NCBI GenBank assembly: GCA_934589225.1
Contig: CAKTNS010000019.1
Coordinates: 1 to 47,879, forward strand
DNA: 47,879 nucleotides
Source of the DNA: an uncultured Oscillospiraceae bacterium
GTDB lineage: Bacteria > Bacillota > Clostridia > Oscillospirales > Oscillospiraceae
Direction of reading: 5' to 3'
Below, one piece after another: positions 8,015 to 15,354 of this stretch (positions are counted from its first letter, which is position 1; every line of letters starts with the position of its first letter). A program made the position numbers and the translations under genes. The notes under the pieces are model-generated. The model saw nothing but the letters and a program-made list of their open reading frames with translations. It had not been told where the DNA came from and ran no database searches.

Positions 8015-8566
8015 TGGTTTATAAACATAGAATCTGGCTGTGGAGATTTCTTCATAGGAAAACTCCGCTGATTCTTCAGAAAGGACTGAAAGCGGCTGGA
8101 AATGTGGCCTCTTTTCAGCCAGTTCATGAGGATTCCCAGCAGTTCCAGGAAAATGCTGGGCAGATGCTGGCGGTTTTGGATGCTTTCGATGGCATGAAAT
8201 GAAAAAATGACGACGTTTTTTCGGGGAAACGCCATCGCTGCACGAACATCCCCAAAAGACCCGCCGTCGCATTTGATGTTTTGCGGCGGCACTTTTTGCC
8301 GAAACCGCCGTCAGAAAGGAGAATACGCACAGGTGGCAGAAAAACCTTTCCGGTACATTCCTGGAGGTGGATTATTTAGGCTTTGCGGATATTCCAGCTG
8401 GCACAAACCTGAGATTGAACTTTGAACAAACAGTAAAAAGCAAATGAATCTATCTAGGGAAAGTTGAGACTGTCCTTAGAGGTAACGAGCATCGGATTTG
8501 TTGGCACAAATCCAGAATCCACACCGCTTCCGGGTGTGGACTATTCTAAGAATCAACAGGAGGTAT
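8015..8566 (+). other. Stretch without a recognisable gene
   Basis: Short overlapping frames occur on both strands (longest below 190 codons, on the minus strand across the hsdR tail), none with a recognisable domain or a good ribosome-binding site. A small hairpin, TCCACACC at about 8519 pairing with GGTGTGGA near 8540, lies just before the ribbon-helix-helix fragment. The stretch is probably debris of mobile or restriction DNA. Confidence 0.4.
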
Positions 8567-8728
8567 ATGAAGAAAAACGACACAAGATTTCAACTGCGGT
8601 TGAGCCTGAAAGAGAAAGAAAAATTGAATGCTGCGGCATGCGTGTGTCCGGGGAGGCAGGAACAGAAAGGAGTATGCCTATTTGTACGAAAACCGATAAA
8701 GTCGGAAAACATTGGAAGAAATAGGGCA
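8567..8728 (+). pseudogene. Ribbon-helix-helix (plasmid-mobilisation-like) fragment
   Basis: After AACAGGAGGTAT comes ATG 8567 and MKKNDTRFQLRLSLKEKEKL, the opening of a ribbon-helix-helix protein of the MobC/relaxosome or antitoxin type (strand RFQLRLS, then helix). After NAAA the frame degenerates; the other two frames still show scraps such as VSGEAGTERS, implying frameshifts. The end coordinate is approximate. Confidence 0.4.
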
Positions 8729-8800
8729 GTAACATGGAAATTATTCAGGATGACGCAAAAAGCTGGTAGAGGTATGGCTGAACCAAAAGGAGAAAGCACT

Positions 8801-9022
8801 ATGAAAGGGACAGGCATTGTACGCCGTATAGATGACCTGGGTAGGATCATAATACCCAAGAAAATCAGACGAACCCTGAGGCTCTGGAAGGGAGTATTCC
8901 CGGAATCCGCCGGATGTTCCGCAAAAACCACGCCCATCCCGGCCATGAAACGGGATGGGCGTGGTGCGGTGTGGGGGAAGCGAGCGGGGATGGGTATTGA
9001 GGATTTGTCTGAAATCGGCTGA
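8801..9022 (+). pseudogene. Truncated AbrB/SpoVT-type DNA-binding protein
   Basis: From ATG 8801 the first ~30 residues, MKGTGIVRRIDDLGRIIIPK then KIRRTLRLWKG, are the swapped-hairpin AbrB domain and match the start of SpoVT at 12848 almost residue for residue (both DNA and protein). The domain breaks off where SpoVT continues EGDPLEIYTEKDGG; the remainder to 9022 is unrelated and contains a perfect hairpin. The GGAGAAAGCACT ribosome-binding site is also shared with spoVT, so this is a partial copy of an AbrB gene, not chance. Confidence 0.75.
8928..8964. repeat. 14-bp perfect inverted repeat with 9-base loop
   Basis: CCACGCCCATCCCG at 8928-8941 and its exact complement at 8951-8964, loop GCCATGAAA. 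No T-run follows on either strand, so it is not a normal intrinsic terminator. It sits within the abnormal tail of the AbrB fragment and may mark the junction of an inserted or deleted element. Confidence 0.6.
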
Positions 9023-9071
9023 TTTAACCCAGCTCAAACACAACAAGCAGTTCTGCATATCAATATATATA

Positions 9072-10928
9072 TTATTTAGATGCAAATGAGTGGTAGAAGA
9101 TAACAACTTCTGAATCTGTATCAAATATATCGCCTACAGAGAACTTTGCAGTGCCTGCGATTGTGACTTCCTTTACATCACCTTCATCATGCAGCCAACC
9201 CTTTTTTAAGTCATCCAAAGGGCTGGAAACGACATTTGTAAAGCCCATTTCCTGCAGTACTGCAAGAACTTCTTGGTAATTCTCGCCTTTCAAGCTTTTT
9301 GAAGTAACCGTAATCCTTATTTGATCCTCTCCTGGCTGGGGTTCTGTAACGGGGGCATCTTTTGTCTTTAAGGAGTGATAGTAAACTGTTACCGCAACGG
9401 TTTTCTCAAAAATTTCACCAGAAGAAAACTTGGTGGTTTCTCCTATAGAAATCTTACTCACATCCCCTTCTTTATGGATAATCTCATTTGATAGATTATC
9501 CAATGCGGTCACATTAACATGGACGAATCCCATTTCCTTCAAGGCAGATACTACTTCTTCATAGCGTTTCCCCTGAAAATCCTTTGAAGAATGCGTAAGC
9601 TTCACCTGGTCTACATCGGGCTGCCGTTGAGAATGATATTGAATGGTAATGTGAGATAAGAGATTCCATTCTTCAGCTTCGCAAAATTCCTTGTTGTCAA
9701 TTGCGATGCTTTCGACTTGGCCATCTTTTTTAGTTTCGTTGATTCCAAGGTCATTCAGTGCTACCAACTCAACATCTTTGAAACCCAGAGCAGCCAGTGT
9801 TTTACTGATTTCCTGGTAATCTTCTCCGAGATATTTCGGTTTTTTTGTACGGTAGGTTATCCGAACCTCTGTATCACAGGGTAGCCATGTACCTTTGAGA
9901 AATGTATTTTCGCCATTTACAGCAATCGCTTGGACCGTACCATTTTTTGAACTATCTAAGAAACCCACATCATATTTAGGTATAAGCGTAATATTTGTAA
10001 ATCCGGCTGTTAAGAAATCGCTACATGCAGCCTGACAGTCCGCTTGGGCCAAGCTGTCATAGCTGGCCGGGATTTGAACATCCGCCATTCTCTTTGGGTC
10101 CAATGTATGATAGTCAATTTGAATGATGGAATCTGCGGCAAAATAGTCCCCCAGGTAGAATTCTTCACTGTCATTTATTGAAATTCGTGTAATCTTTCCA
10201 TCCTGCTCTTTTAAATCCATTCCCAAATCCGCATAGGGAACGAGTTTAATATTATGAAAGCCTTCTGCTGTCAGTTTTTCAACTATTGTTTGATAATTCC
10301 TGCCAATGCAGTCTGTGCGGAATATAGGCATCCGGATATCGTTCGCTCGCTTGGGATCTAGTATGCCGTAATAAATGGTTATGGCAGCTTTCTTTGAAAA
10401 CCACCCTTTTTCAAAAGTCGGATTACCATCAATAGATATTCGAATAACCTTACCCGCAAGCTCTTGCTCTTTCTTGGTCAGCGTTGCCTGTGGACTTTCT
10501 TCAATGTTTTCAAACCCAGCGTCCTCAAGAAGTCTGTGGGCAACCTGATAATCCATACCGGTGTAGTAATCAGATGTCTGCTTGATATGAATTTTCCCTT
10601 TGTGTTGAATTTTGTAACCCGCAAAACATATTAAGATAGCAAACAATGCAATGATAATGGCATATATTATATATTTTATCTTTTTTATGCCCAGACTCTT
10701 TTCTTCAAGATAAATTTCTTTTGCCTTAATTTCGGCATCTGTTTCCAACTTAGTCTTGCCGAGTACAGTTTCTTTGTATGTCCTTGTGCGTATTCTTTCT
10801 CTGATGATGTCATCGCTTTCGTCAATTTTTTCAGTATAGCCGCAATGCGGGCAACGTAGAGCCGAACTTCCTTCTTCATATTCTAAGGGAGCTTTGCACC
10901 GTTTGCAAACCAAAAGAGTCGAGTCCAT
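9072..10928 (-). CDS. Zinc-ribbon, single-pass membrane protein with six PASTA-like repeats
   Basis: Residues 8-29 form a zinc ribbon (C8xxC11 ... C26xxC29). A basic linker leads to one transmembrane helix at about residues 86-106. The rest, some 500 residues, consists of six tandem units of about 80 residues (one shorter), each with a core like GFxNIxLVPxxDLG, a strand K(I/V)xxISI(D/N), a G-W/D/E-x-F block and a closing I-x-(I/V)-x-YH. This organisation resembles PASTA repeats, although no Ser/Thr kinase or penicillin-binding domain is attached. The likely topology is zinc ribbon inside, repeats outside. ATG 10928 has TGGAGG upstream and is preferred over the in-frame TTG 10958. It is the last gene of a three-gene operon behind the YdjI-like SPFH gene. 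Function unknown; envelope or stress sensing is a guess. Confidence 0.75.
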   Translation of the reverse strand: MDSTLLVCKRCKAPLEYEEGSSALRCPHCGYTEKIDESDDIIRERIRTRTYKETVLGKTKLETDAEIKAKEIYLEEKSLGIKKIKYIIYAIIIALFAILICFAGYKIQHKGKIHIKQTSDYYTGMDYQVAHRLLEDAGFENIEESPQATLTKKEQELAGKVIRISIDGNPTFEKGWFSKKAAITIYYGILDPKRANDIRMPIFRTDCIGRNYQTIVEKLTAEGFHNIKLVPYADLGMDLKEQDGKITRISINDSEEFYLGDYFAADSIIQIDYHTLDPKRMADVQIPASYDSLAQADCQAACSDFLTAGFTNITLIPKYDVGFLDSSKNGTVQAIAVNGENTFLKGTWLPCDTEVRITYRTKKPKYLGEDYQEISKTLAALGFKDVELVALNDLGINETKKDGQVESIAIDNKEFCEAEEWNLLSHITIQYHSQRQPDVDQVKLTHSSKDFQGKRYEEVVSALKEMGFVHVNVTALDNLSNEIIHKEGDVSKISIGETTKFSSGEIFEKTVAVTVYYHSLKTKDAPVTEPQPGEDQIRITVTSKSLKGENYQEVLAVLQEMGFTNVVSSPLDDLKKGWLHDEGDVKEVTIAGTAKFSVGDIFDTDSEVVIFYHSFASK

Positions 10929-10961
10929 TGGTAACCTCCATTCATCAATTTGAAGCAAGAC

Positions 10962-12071
10962 TTATAAGCCTAAAACTTCTTTCTTCTTTGCGTTAAATTC
11001 TTCAGGGGTTAGAATACCGGCATCCAGTGCCTCTTTTAGTTTTTTTACGGTTTCCAACTGCTGATCCACTGAAGAATTTTGGGTACTGCCTGTCATACCT
11101 AGGTTTTGAGCCATGTTCATACCCCAAATTGCACCACCCATATTACCAAGCCCATTATTCTGAATGCCTTGAGCTATTTTTTGCTGTGCAGCAATATCTG
11201 AAGCTTTCTGAGAAATATTGCTGTATGCGTCCACATCAACCCGTTTTGCAGCACACTGACGAAGGATTTCTTTGGAATTGTCTGAAAGCTCAATGCTATT
11301 GATGGTTGCTTTAACTAATTGGAAGCCAAAGCGTGTATTCCAGCTTCCCACGTTCTCTGTATCCTTAGTGATACGAGAAGTGATTTCGTTTTCAAGAGAA
11401 ATAAGCTGCGATACACGGTAGGTTGCAGACATGGAATTTAGTGCAACCGATAGTGCTTGTAAAAAATCTGATGTAACCTGATGATGGGCATTGGGGCTGT
11501 CAATGGAATAGGAAATAATGTGAGGCGGAACAAAATTCTTGATAAAGCACTCAGCATCAGTAATCTGAATGGAGAATGAGCCCCATGCATGGAGTTCAAG
11601 GTCAACGCCATATGCGGGATCATGATAAATCTGCCCACCCGCAGTACCGAACTTAATATTTCTGATTTCTCTCAAATTGATGAAAGCAATCTGTTTGTAG
11701 TCAGGGGTAATTCCTCCAAATCCGAATCTTTTCTTGATTTGCTTTGTAAATGGTTTTATAAAGCCATCGCCATTGAAAACGCTTTCGTCTCCATCCAAAT
11801 ATTCGTATCCTCCAGGGATTGTGACTATATTCTCTATGGATGATTGATTAAAAACAACAGCCGCGGTGTTTTCAGGGACGAATATCTTTGACCCATTGGA
11901 AATCACACCCTCTGAGCCGGGATTGTTTGTCCCACGCCCGTTATCTCGTAACCTAATAACACCTGGCGCAACAAGTGTGTGTTCATCGAATGTTCCAGCA
12001 GTCACAATTTCTTTCCATTGGTCGGTGAAGGTTGAAGCCACGGCATCATTAAAAGCACGAAAAATCCCCAT
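10962..12071 (-). CDS. YdjI-like SPFH-domain protein (virion-core-protein family) with C-terminal SHOCT domain
   Basis: 369 residues. The N-terminal ~290 residues follow the B. subtilis YdjI/'virion core protein' pattern of the SPFH superfamily: MGIFRAFNDAVASTFTDQWK, SNGSKIFVPENTAAVVF, the KRFGFGGITP block and GVDLELHAWGSFSIQITDAE. A Gly/Asn-rich linker (NNGLGNMGGAIWGMNMAQN) leads to a SHOCT-type C-terminus, LKEALDAGILTPEEFNAKKK. SPFH proteins oligomerise on membranes; B. subtilis YdjI works with phage-shock-type membrane-stress proteins. I chose ATG 12071 because family members begin at this point; upstream ATG 12086 and TTG 12113 are possible. It lies between the small ribbon-helix-helix gene and the repeat protein, gaps of 28 and 33 bases, so the three are co-transcribed. 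Confidence 0.85.
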   Translation of the reverse strand: MGIFRAFNDAVASTFTDQWKEIVTAGTFDEHTLVAPGVIRLRDNGRGTNNPGSEGVISNGSKIFVPENTAAVVFNQSSIENIVTIPGGYEYLDGDESVFNGDGFIKPFTKQIKKRFGFGGITPDYKQIAFINLREIRNIKFGTAGGQIYHDPAYGVDLELHAWGSFSIQITDAECFIKNFVPPHIISYSIDSPNAHHQVTSDFLQALSVALNSMSATYRVSQLISLENEITSRITKDTENVGSWNTRFGFQLVKATINSIELSDNSKEILRQCAAKRVDVDAYSNISQKASDIAAQQKIAQGIQNNGLGNMGGAIWGMNMAQNLGMTGSTQNSSVDQQLETVKKLKEALDAGILTPEEFNAKKKEVLGL

Positions 12072-12099
12072 ATTCTTCCACTCCATTTCAGTAATCTTT

Positions 12100-12291
12100 T
12101 TATTGTGAAGCAATCGTCAGATTATCTATTGCATATTCCAAGCATAATGTAATGATTTCGTTTCTGGTTCGGCCTGTATCCTCGGCTATTTTATCCAAGG
12201 CTTTAACCATTTCGACCGGGAGCCGAGCCGAAACAACGGATGTTTCTCCTTTATACTTTCTTGGTGGGATTACCAATTTTTTATCATTCAT
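12100..12291 (-). CDS. Ribbon-helix-helix (CopG-like) regulator
   Basis: 63 residues with the pattern SVVSARLPVEMVKALDKIAE then GRTRNEIITLCLEYAIDNL: a DNA-contacting strand (VVSARLP) followed by two helices, as in CopG/Arc-type repressors and antitoxins. GGGAGATGAAAGAAT precedes the ATG. It is first in the operon with the YdjI-like and repeat proteins. The promoter 26 bases upstream carries a perfect 9-bp inverted repeat around the -35 box, a fitting binding site for a dimeric repressor of this size. No toxin-like partner is adjacent, so autoregulator is a better description than antitoxin. Confidence 0.8.
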   Translation of the reverse strand: MNDKKLVIPPRKYKGETSVVSARLPVEMVKALDKIAEDTGRTRNEIITLCLEYAIDNLTIASQ

Positions 12292-12316
12292 ATTCTTTCA
12301 TCTCCCATCTAATACT

Positions 12317-12356
12317 AGAATATCACAAATGTGTACAATCGTCAACCATTGTACAC
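12317..12356 (-). promoter_or_regulatory. Promoter with palindromic operator for the 12291-9072 operon
   Basis: On the minus strand: TTGACG (complement of 12340-12345), a 17-base spacer, TATTCT (complement of 12317-12322). GTGTACAAT at 12331-12339 and its exact complement ATTGTACAC at 12348-12356 flank the -35 hexamer, with eight bases between the arms. The symmetry and overlap with the -35 box indicate a repressor site, probably for the ribbon-helix-helix protein encoded first. Confidence 0.75.
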
Positions 12357-12410
12357 TTAAATCTTAAATATAAGAATACGCAAATTTCATGTGTCCCATA
12401 AAAACAGCAG

Positions 12411-12450
12411 AAACGCAAATTCAGCACAACGGTGCAATGAATTTGCGTTT
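12411..12450 (-). terminator. Intrinsic terminator (possibly bidirectional)
   Basis: AAACGCAAATTCA at 12411-12423 pairs with TGAATTTGCGTTT at 12438-12450 (13 bp, 14-base loop). On the minus strand it is followed by CTGCTGTTTTT; on the plus strand by CCTTTCGTTTT. It ends the minus-strand unit containing the small Cys-rich frame and the nucleotidyltransferase remnant. Confidence 0.75.
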
Positions 12451-12459
12451 CCTTTCGTT

Positions 12460-12540
12460 TTAGAATATCCTCCGGTCAGAATGTCTCAAGTGATTTCTAT
12501 GGCAACTATAGCATTCAATACACCAATCAAGAGGCTTCAT
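12460..12540 (-). CDS. 26-residue Cys/His-rich small protein
   Basis: ATG 12540 is preceded by GAGGAG at seven bases and encodes MKPLDWCIECYSCHRNHLRH plus six residues. The C-x-x-C-x-x-C-H cluster and further His residues could bind a metal. The ATG overlaps the stop of the nucleotidyltransferase fragment, and the strong terminator starts ten bases after the stop codon, so the frame fills the end of a transcript neatly. It could still be a chance frame in decayed DNA. Confidence 0.35.
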   Translation of the reverse strand: MKPLDWCIECYSCHRNHLRHSDRRIF

Positions 12541-12647
12541 ATAGCATCTCCTCTGGCAGAGGAACCGAACAGATGGATCCGATCTGCCCCATATTGGGCC
12601 GCCCAATCCGCAACAGTTTCCTTGATTTCATCCACAGTACATCGCAT
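12537..12647 (-). pseudogene. N-terminal fragment of a MNT-type nucleotidyltransferase
   Basis: From ATG 12647 the frame gives EIKETVADWAAQYGADRIHL then FGSSARGDAI and stops. FGSSARG is the GS-containing motif of minimal nucleotidyltransferases (MNT/HEPN-type modules, Pol-beta fold), which should be followed by the SDIDL catalytic aspartates; those are missing. 36 residues remain of about 100. No HEPN partner is present. Confidence 0.6.
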
Positions 12648-12847
12648 ATCTGTACCCCTTTACAATGTATTTTACTGCTATTTTACCCATAATTATGTGA
12701 AAACGGCAATGATTATTTGAATCCATGGTGGCTATTTCCCCCTATGTCACCGCTCTCTTTTCCCATCTTCCCATACATAATTCCCCTTTTCCTGCAAATA
12801 CTTCTACCGAAGAAACCGCGAAGGACGCGCATAAAGGAGAAAGCATT

Positions 12848-13390
12848 ATGAAAGCAACAGGCATTGTACGCCGGGTAGACGACCTGGGCCGGATCGTGAT
12901 TCCAAAGGAGATCAGACGAACCCTGAGAATCCGGGAGGGCGACCCCTTGGAAATCTATACGGAGAAAGACGGCGGGGTGATATTCCGGAAATACTCGCCC
13001 ATGGGGGATTTGCAGGAGTTTGCGGGGCAGATGTGTGAATCCATTTCTGCGGCCACGGGGCATATTGCGGCCATTGCGGACCGGGATGGGATCATTGCGC
13101 TGCATGGGGTGCCCCGGAAGGAGCTGTTGGACAAGCCCAACTCGCCGGAGCTGGAGCGGCTGATGGAGCAGCGGAAGAATTATTTGTTTAAGGCCGGGGA
13201 CAGTCCCATTGCGCCGGCCCAGGGGGAGGAGAAGTATCATCTGGGGGCGGCGGCGCCGATTTTATCCCAGGGGGATTTGATGGGCAGCGTTTTATTGCTG
13301 CTGGGCGAGCAGGATCAGCCCCTGGAGCCGGGGGACCAAGCCCTTACCCGGGCGGTGGCGGGATTTTTGGGAAAGCAAATGGAAAGTTAG
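12848..13390 (+). CDS. spoVT: Stage V sporulation protein T
   Basis: 180 residues: AbrB domain at the N-terminus (MKATGIVRRVDDLGRIVIPK, EIRRTLRIREGDPLEIY) followed by a GAF-like sensor domain (EFAGQMCESISAATGHIAAI, RDGIIALHGVPRKELLDK, ending RAVAGFLGKQMES). Length and both domains match SpoVT, the forespore regulator that modulates sigma-G-dependent genes. AAAGGAGAAAGCATT precedes ATG 12848; the long upstream in-frame extension to 12725 has no RBS and no family match. A partial copy of the N-terminal half is at 8801. It lies immediately upstream of the B12-controlled operon with no functional link. Its presence argues for an endospore former. Confidence 0.92.
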   Translation: MKATGIVRRVDDLGRIVIPKEIRRTLRIREGDPLEIYTEKDGGVIFRKYSPMGDLQEFAGQMCESISAATGHIAAIADRDGIIALHGVPRKELLDKPNSPELERLMEQRKNYLFKAGDSPIAPAQGEEKYHLGAAAPILSQGDLMGSVLLLLGEQDQPLEPGDQALTRAVAGFLGKQMES

Positions 13391-13402
13391 AGACCCTTTG
13401 GA

Positions 13403-13431
13403 TTGACACAAGGGGAAAAATGGAGTATTTT
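13403..13431 (+). promoter_or_regulatory. Promoter of the cobalamin/tetrapyrrole operon
   Basis: TTGACA at 13403-13408 and TATTTT at 13426-13431 with a 17-base spacer, 12 bases after the spoVT stop. Transcription would start near 13438, exactly where the long palindrome begins, so the leader RNA would start with that hairpin and continue into the riboswitch. Confidence 0.65.
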
Positions 13432-13436
13432 ATAGA

Positions 13437-13599
13437 GGGAAGCTCTGAATAAATCGGCAAGAGCTGACGGCGAAAGATTTTGGCTCCAGGCAAGGTTTGG
13501 AAAATGGGGGAATACTTTGTGTATTTCCCATTTTTCAAACCGCAGTCTGGGGGCAAAAGATTCGCCGCTCAGCCGCAGACGATTTTTTCGGAGTTTCCC
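13437..13599. repeat. 163-bp near-perfect palindrome (79-base arms, 5-base loop)
   Basis: Left arm 13437-13515 and right arm 13521-13599 are imperfect inverted copies. Matching blocks include GGGAAGCTC/GAGTTTCCC at the ends, ATCGGC and CGGCGAA segments, GATTTTGG/CAAAAGAT, GGTTTG/CAAACC and AATAC/GTATT at the loop TTTGT. The copies differ at scattered positions. Such structure fits a MITE-like element or a very long leader hairpin. It lies between promoter and riboswitch and contains no gene. Confidence 0.75.
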
Positions 13600-13609
13600 A
13601 CGAAAAAAA

Positions 13610-13756
13610 GGTACAAGTCCCCTCGGGGATAAAGGGAATTCGGTGAGAGGCCGAAGCGAACCCGTCACTGTAACGGAGGAGCGACCGCGAAACGCCATTG
13701 GGAAAACCGAGAAGGCCGCGGCGTGATGATCCGGAGCCAGGAAACCTGCTTGTGCC
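13610..13756 (+). promoter_or_regulatory. Cobalamin (AdoCbl-class) riboswitch aptamer
   Basis: The conserved elements occur in order: CCCCTCGGGGATAAAGGGAA, then TCGGTG ... CCGAAGC, GAACCCGTCACTGTAACGG, CGCCATTGGGAAAACCGAGA with GGCCGCGGCG, GATGA, and the B12 box GAGCCAGGAAACCTGC at 13734-13749. This is the full core of the AdoCbl aptamer. Together with the terminator at 13837 it should shut off the downstream operon when cobalamin is plentiful. Confidence 0.92.
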
Positions 13757-13836
13757 GGGAGGGGGTCTGCCCCTCGGTGAAAAATCAAGGCTGCGGTGTT
13801 CGGCCCTTGGATGATCGAGCAGAGATGTTCTGTTAT

Positions 13837-13863
13837 CGGGCGGCCTTTGGCTGCCCGTTTTTT
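13837..13863 (+). terminator. Riboswitch expression-platform terminator
   Basis: CGGGCGGCC at 13837-13845 pairs (one G-U) with GGCTGCCCG at 13849-13857, followed by six T. It stands 27 bases before the ATG of the first gene of the operon, so cobalamin binding would be read out as premature termination. Confidence 0.85.
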
Positions 13864-13890
13864 GTCCGCCGCAGAAGAAAGGAAAAGAGC

Positions 13891-15354
13891 ATGAAAAAAG
13901 CGATTTTGGTGGTCTCCTTCGGGACCTCCTACCAGGACACCCTGGAAAAGACCATTCTGGCAACGGAAAAAGACATTGCCCGGGCCTTCCCCGGCTGGGA
14001 GATCCGGCGGGCCTTTACCAGCGGCGTGATCCTCAAAAAACTGCGGGTTCGGGACGGACTGGCCATTGACAATGTGTCCCAGGCCATGGCCCGGCTGGAG
14101 GAGCAGGGCTTTACCCATGTAGCGGTACAGCCCACCCATGTGATGCACGGGGAGGAATATGAAAAGCTGGTGGGGCAGCTGGAGCCCTTCCGCTGCCGGA
14201 TGCAAATCACCCTGGGGGCCCCGCTGCTCCATGCCCAGAAGGACTATGAGGCCGTATCCCAGGCCCTGCTCTCCTGGCTGCCCCAAATGGAGCCGGACGA
14301 GGCCCTGGTACTCATGGGCCACGGCACCCCCCACTTTGCCAATTCCGCCTACGGTCAGCTGGAGCAGAATTTGCAGGATTTGAGCGACCGGGTATATGTT
14401 GCCACGGTAGAGGGGTATCCTGCCCTGGACCGGGTAAAGACCCTTTTGGCCCGGCGGCCGGAAATCAAGCGCCTCACCCTGGCACCCTTTATGCTGGTGG
14501 CAGGGGACCACGCCCGGAATGATCTGGCGGGAGACGAGGACTCCTGGAAAACGGAGCTGGAAGAAGAGGGTTATTCCGTCCGGTGCCTGCTGCAAGGCCT
14601 GGGGGAGTGCCCCGCGATCCGGCAGCTCTTTGTAGACCACTGCGCCAAGGCTGTGGAAGCATTACATACGGAAGGAAAGCTCTGGGGTGTGGGTGTGGGC
14701 CCGGGAGACCCGGAACTGCTGACCCTGAAAGCCGCCCGGGTTCTGGAACAGGCTGACGTGATCCTGGCCCCAGACACGGGGAAGGCGGACAAAACCGCCC
14801 TGAATATCATTAGAAACCACCTAAAGGGCAAGACCCCCGTTCTGGTCTCCACCCCCATGACCCGGGACAAGGACCGGCTGCAAAAGGCCTATGCCCAGGC
14901 CGCCCGGAACATTATGGCCCTGCTGGATGAAGGCAAGCAGGTGGCCTTCATCACCCTGGGCGATGCCACGGTCTACTCCACTTATATGTACATTCACGAC
15001 ATCGTCCGGGCCCATGGCTACGCCGTGGAGGTGGTGCCCGGGGTGCCTTCCTTCTGCGCCGCGGCGGCACGGCTGAATATTTCTCTGTGTCAGGGGGACG
15101 AGCCGCTGCTGGTGATCCCTGCCTCCCATGACCCGGAGAAGCTGTTGGATGTTCCTGCCAACAAGGTCTTTATGAAGGCGGGCTCTGCCATCCTGGACTT
15201 GAAAAAAACTCTGGAGCAGCGGGACATGCTGGGGAACGCTTCCATGGTGGAAAATTGCAGCATGGAAAACGAGCGGGTATATCCGGATTTCCGGGAGTTG
15301 AAGGAAACCACCGGTTATTTCTCCCTGGTCATCGTAAAGGAGGGCCGGGAATGA
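13891..15354 (+). CDS. cbiK: CbiK-CbiL fusion: sirohydrochlorin cobaltochelatase plus cobalt-factor II C20-methyltransferase
   Basis: 487 residues. Residues 1-260 are CbiK, the anaerobic chelatase that puts Co(II) into sirohydrochlorin: opening KKAILVVSFGTSYQDTLEKT, active-site His144 in LMGHGTPH, Glu in TVEGYP and His207 in VAGDHARND. From about 264 a complete CbiL/CobI methyltransferase follows: LWGVGVGPGDPELLTLKA (SAM-binding GxGPGD loop), FITLGDATVYSTYMYI, VVPGVPSFCAAAARL, ending at 487. CbiL adds the C20 methyl that marks the corrin branch. The two consecutive steps are thus in one chain. GAAAGGAAAAGAGC precedes ATG 13891. The gene is first behind the cobalamin riboswitch; its stop overlaps the ATG of the next gene (ATGA). 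Confidence 0.93.
   Translation: MKKAILVVSFGTSYQDTLEKTILATEKDIARAFPGWEIRRAFTSGVILKKLRVRDGLAIDNVSQAMARLEEQGFTHVAVQPTHVMHGEEYEKLVGQLEPFRCRMQITLGAPLLHAQKDYEAVSQALLSWLPQMEPDEALVLMGHGTPHFANSAYGQLEQNLQDLSDRVYVATVEGYPALDRVKTLLARRPEIKRLTLAPFMLVAGDHARNDLAGDEDSWKTELEEEGYSVRCLLQGLGECPAIRQLFVDHCAKAVEALHTEGKLWGVGVGPGDPELLTLKAARVLEQADVILAPDTGKADKTALNIIRNHLKGKTPVLVSTPMTRDKDRLQKAYAQAARNIMALLDEGKQVAFITLGDATVYSTYMYIHDIVRAHGYAVEVVPGVPSFCAAAARLNISLCQGDEPLLVIPASHDPEKLLDVPANKVFMKAGSAILDLKKTLEQRDMLGNASMVENCSMENERVYPDFRELKETTGYFSLVIVKEGRE

Noticed and set aside
8014..8292. Overlapping short frames on both strands after the hsdR remnant
   Set aside because: None has an RBS, a domain or a plausible start; kept only as an unassigned stretch.
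12100..12291. Antitoxin of a type II toxin-antitoxin pair
   Set aside because: The protein is a ribbon-helix-helix regulator, but the next genes are a 369-residue SPFH protein and a membrane repeat protein, not a toxin; an autoregulator is the better reading.
13387..14640. Long minus-strand frame across the riboswitch and cbiK
   Set aside because: Antisense shadow over a riboswitch and an assured enzyme; no recognisable domain.
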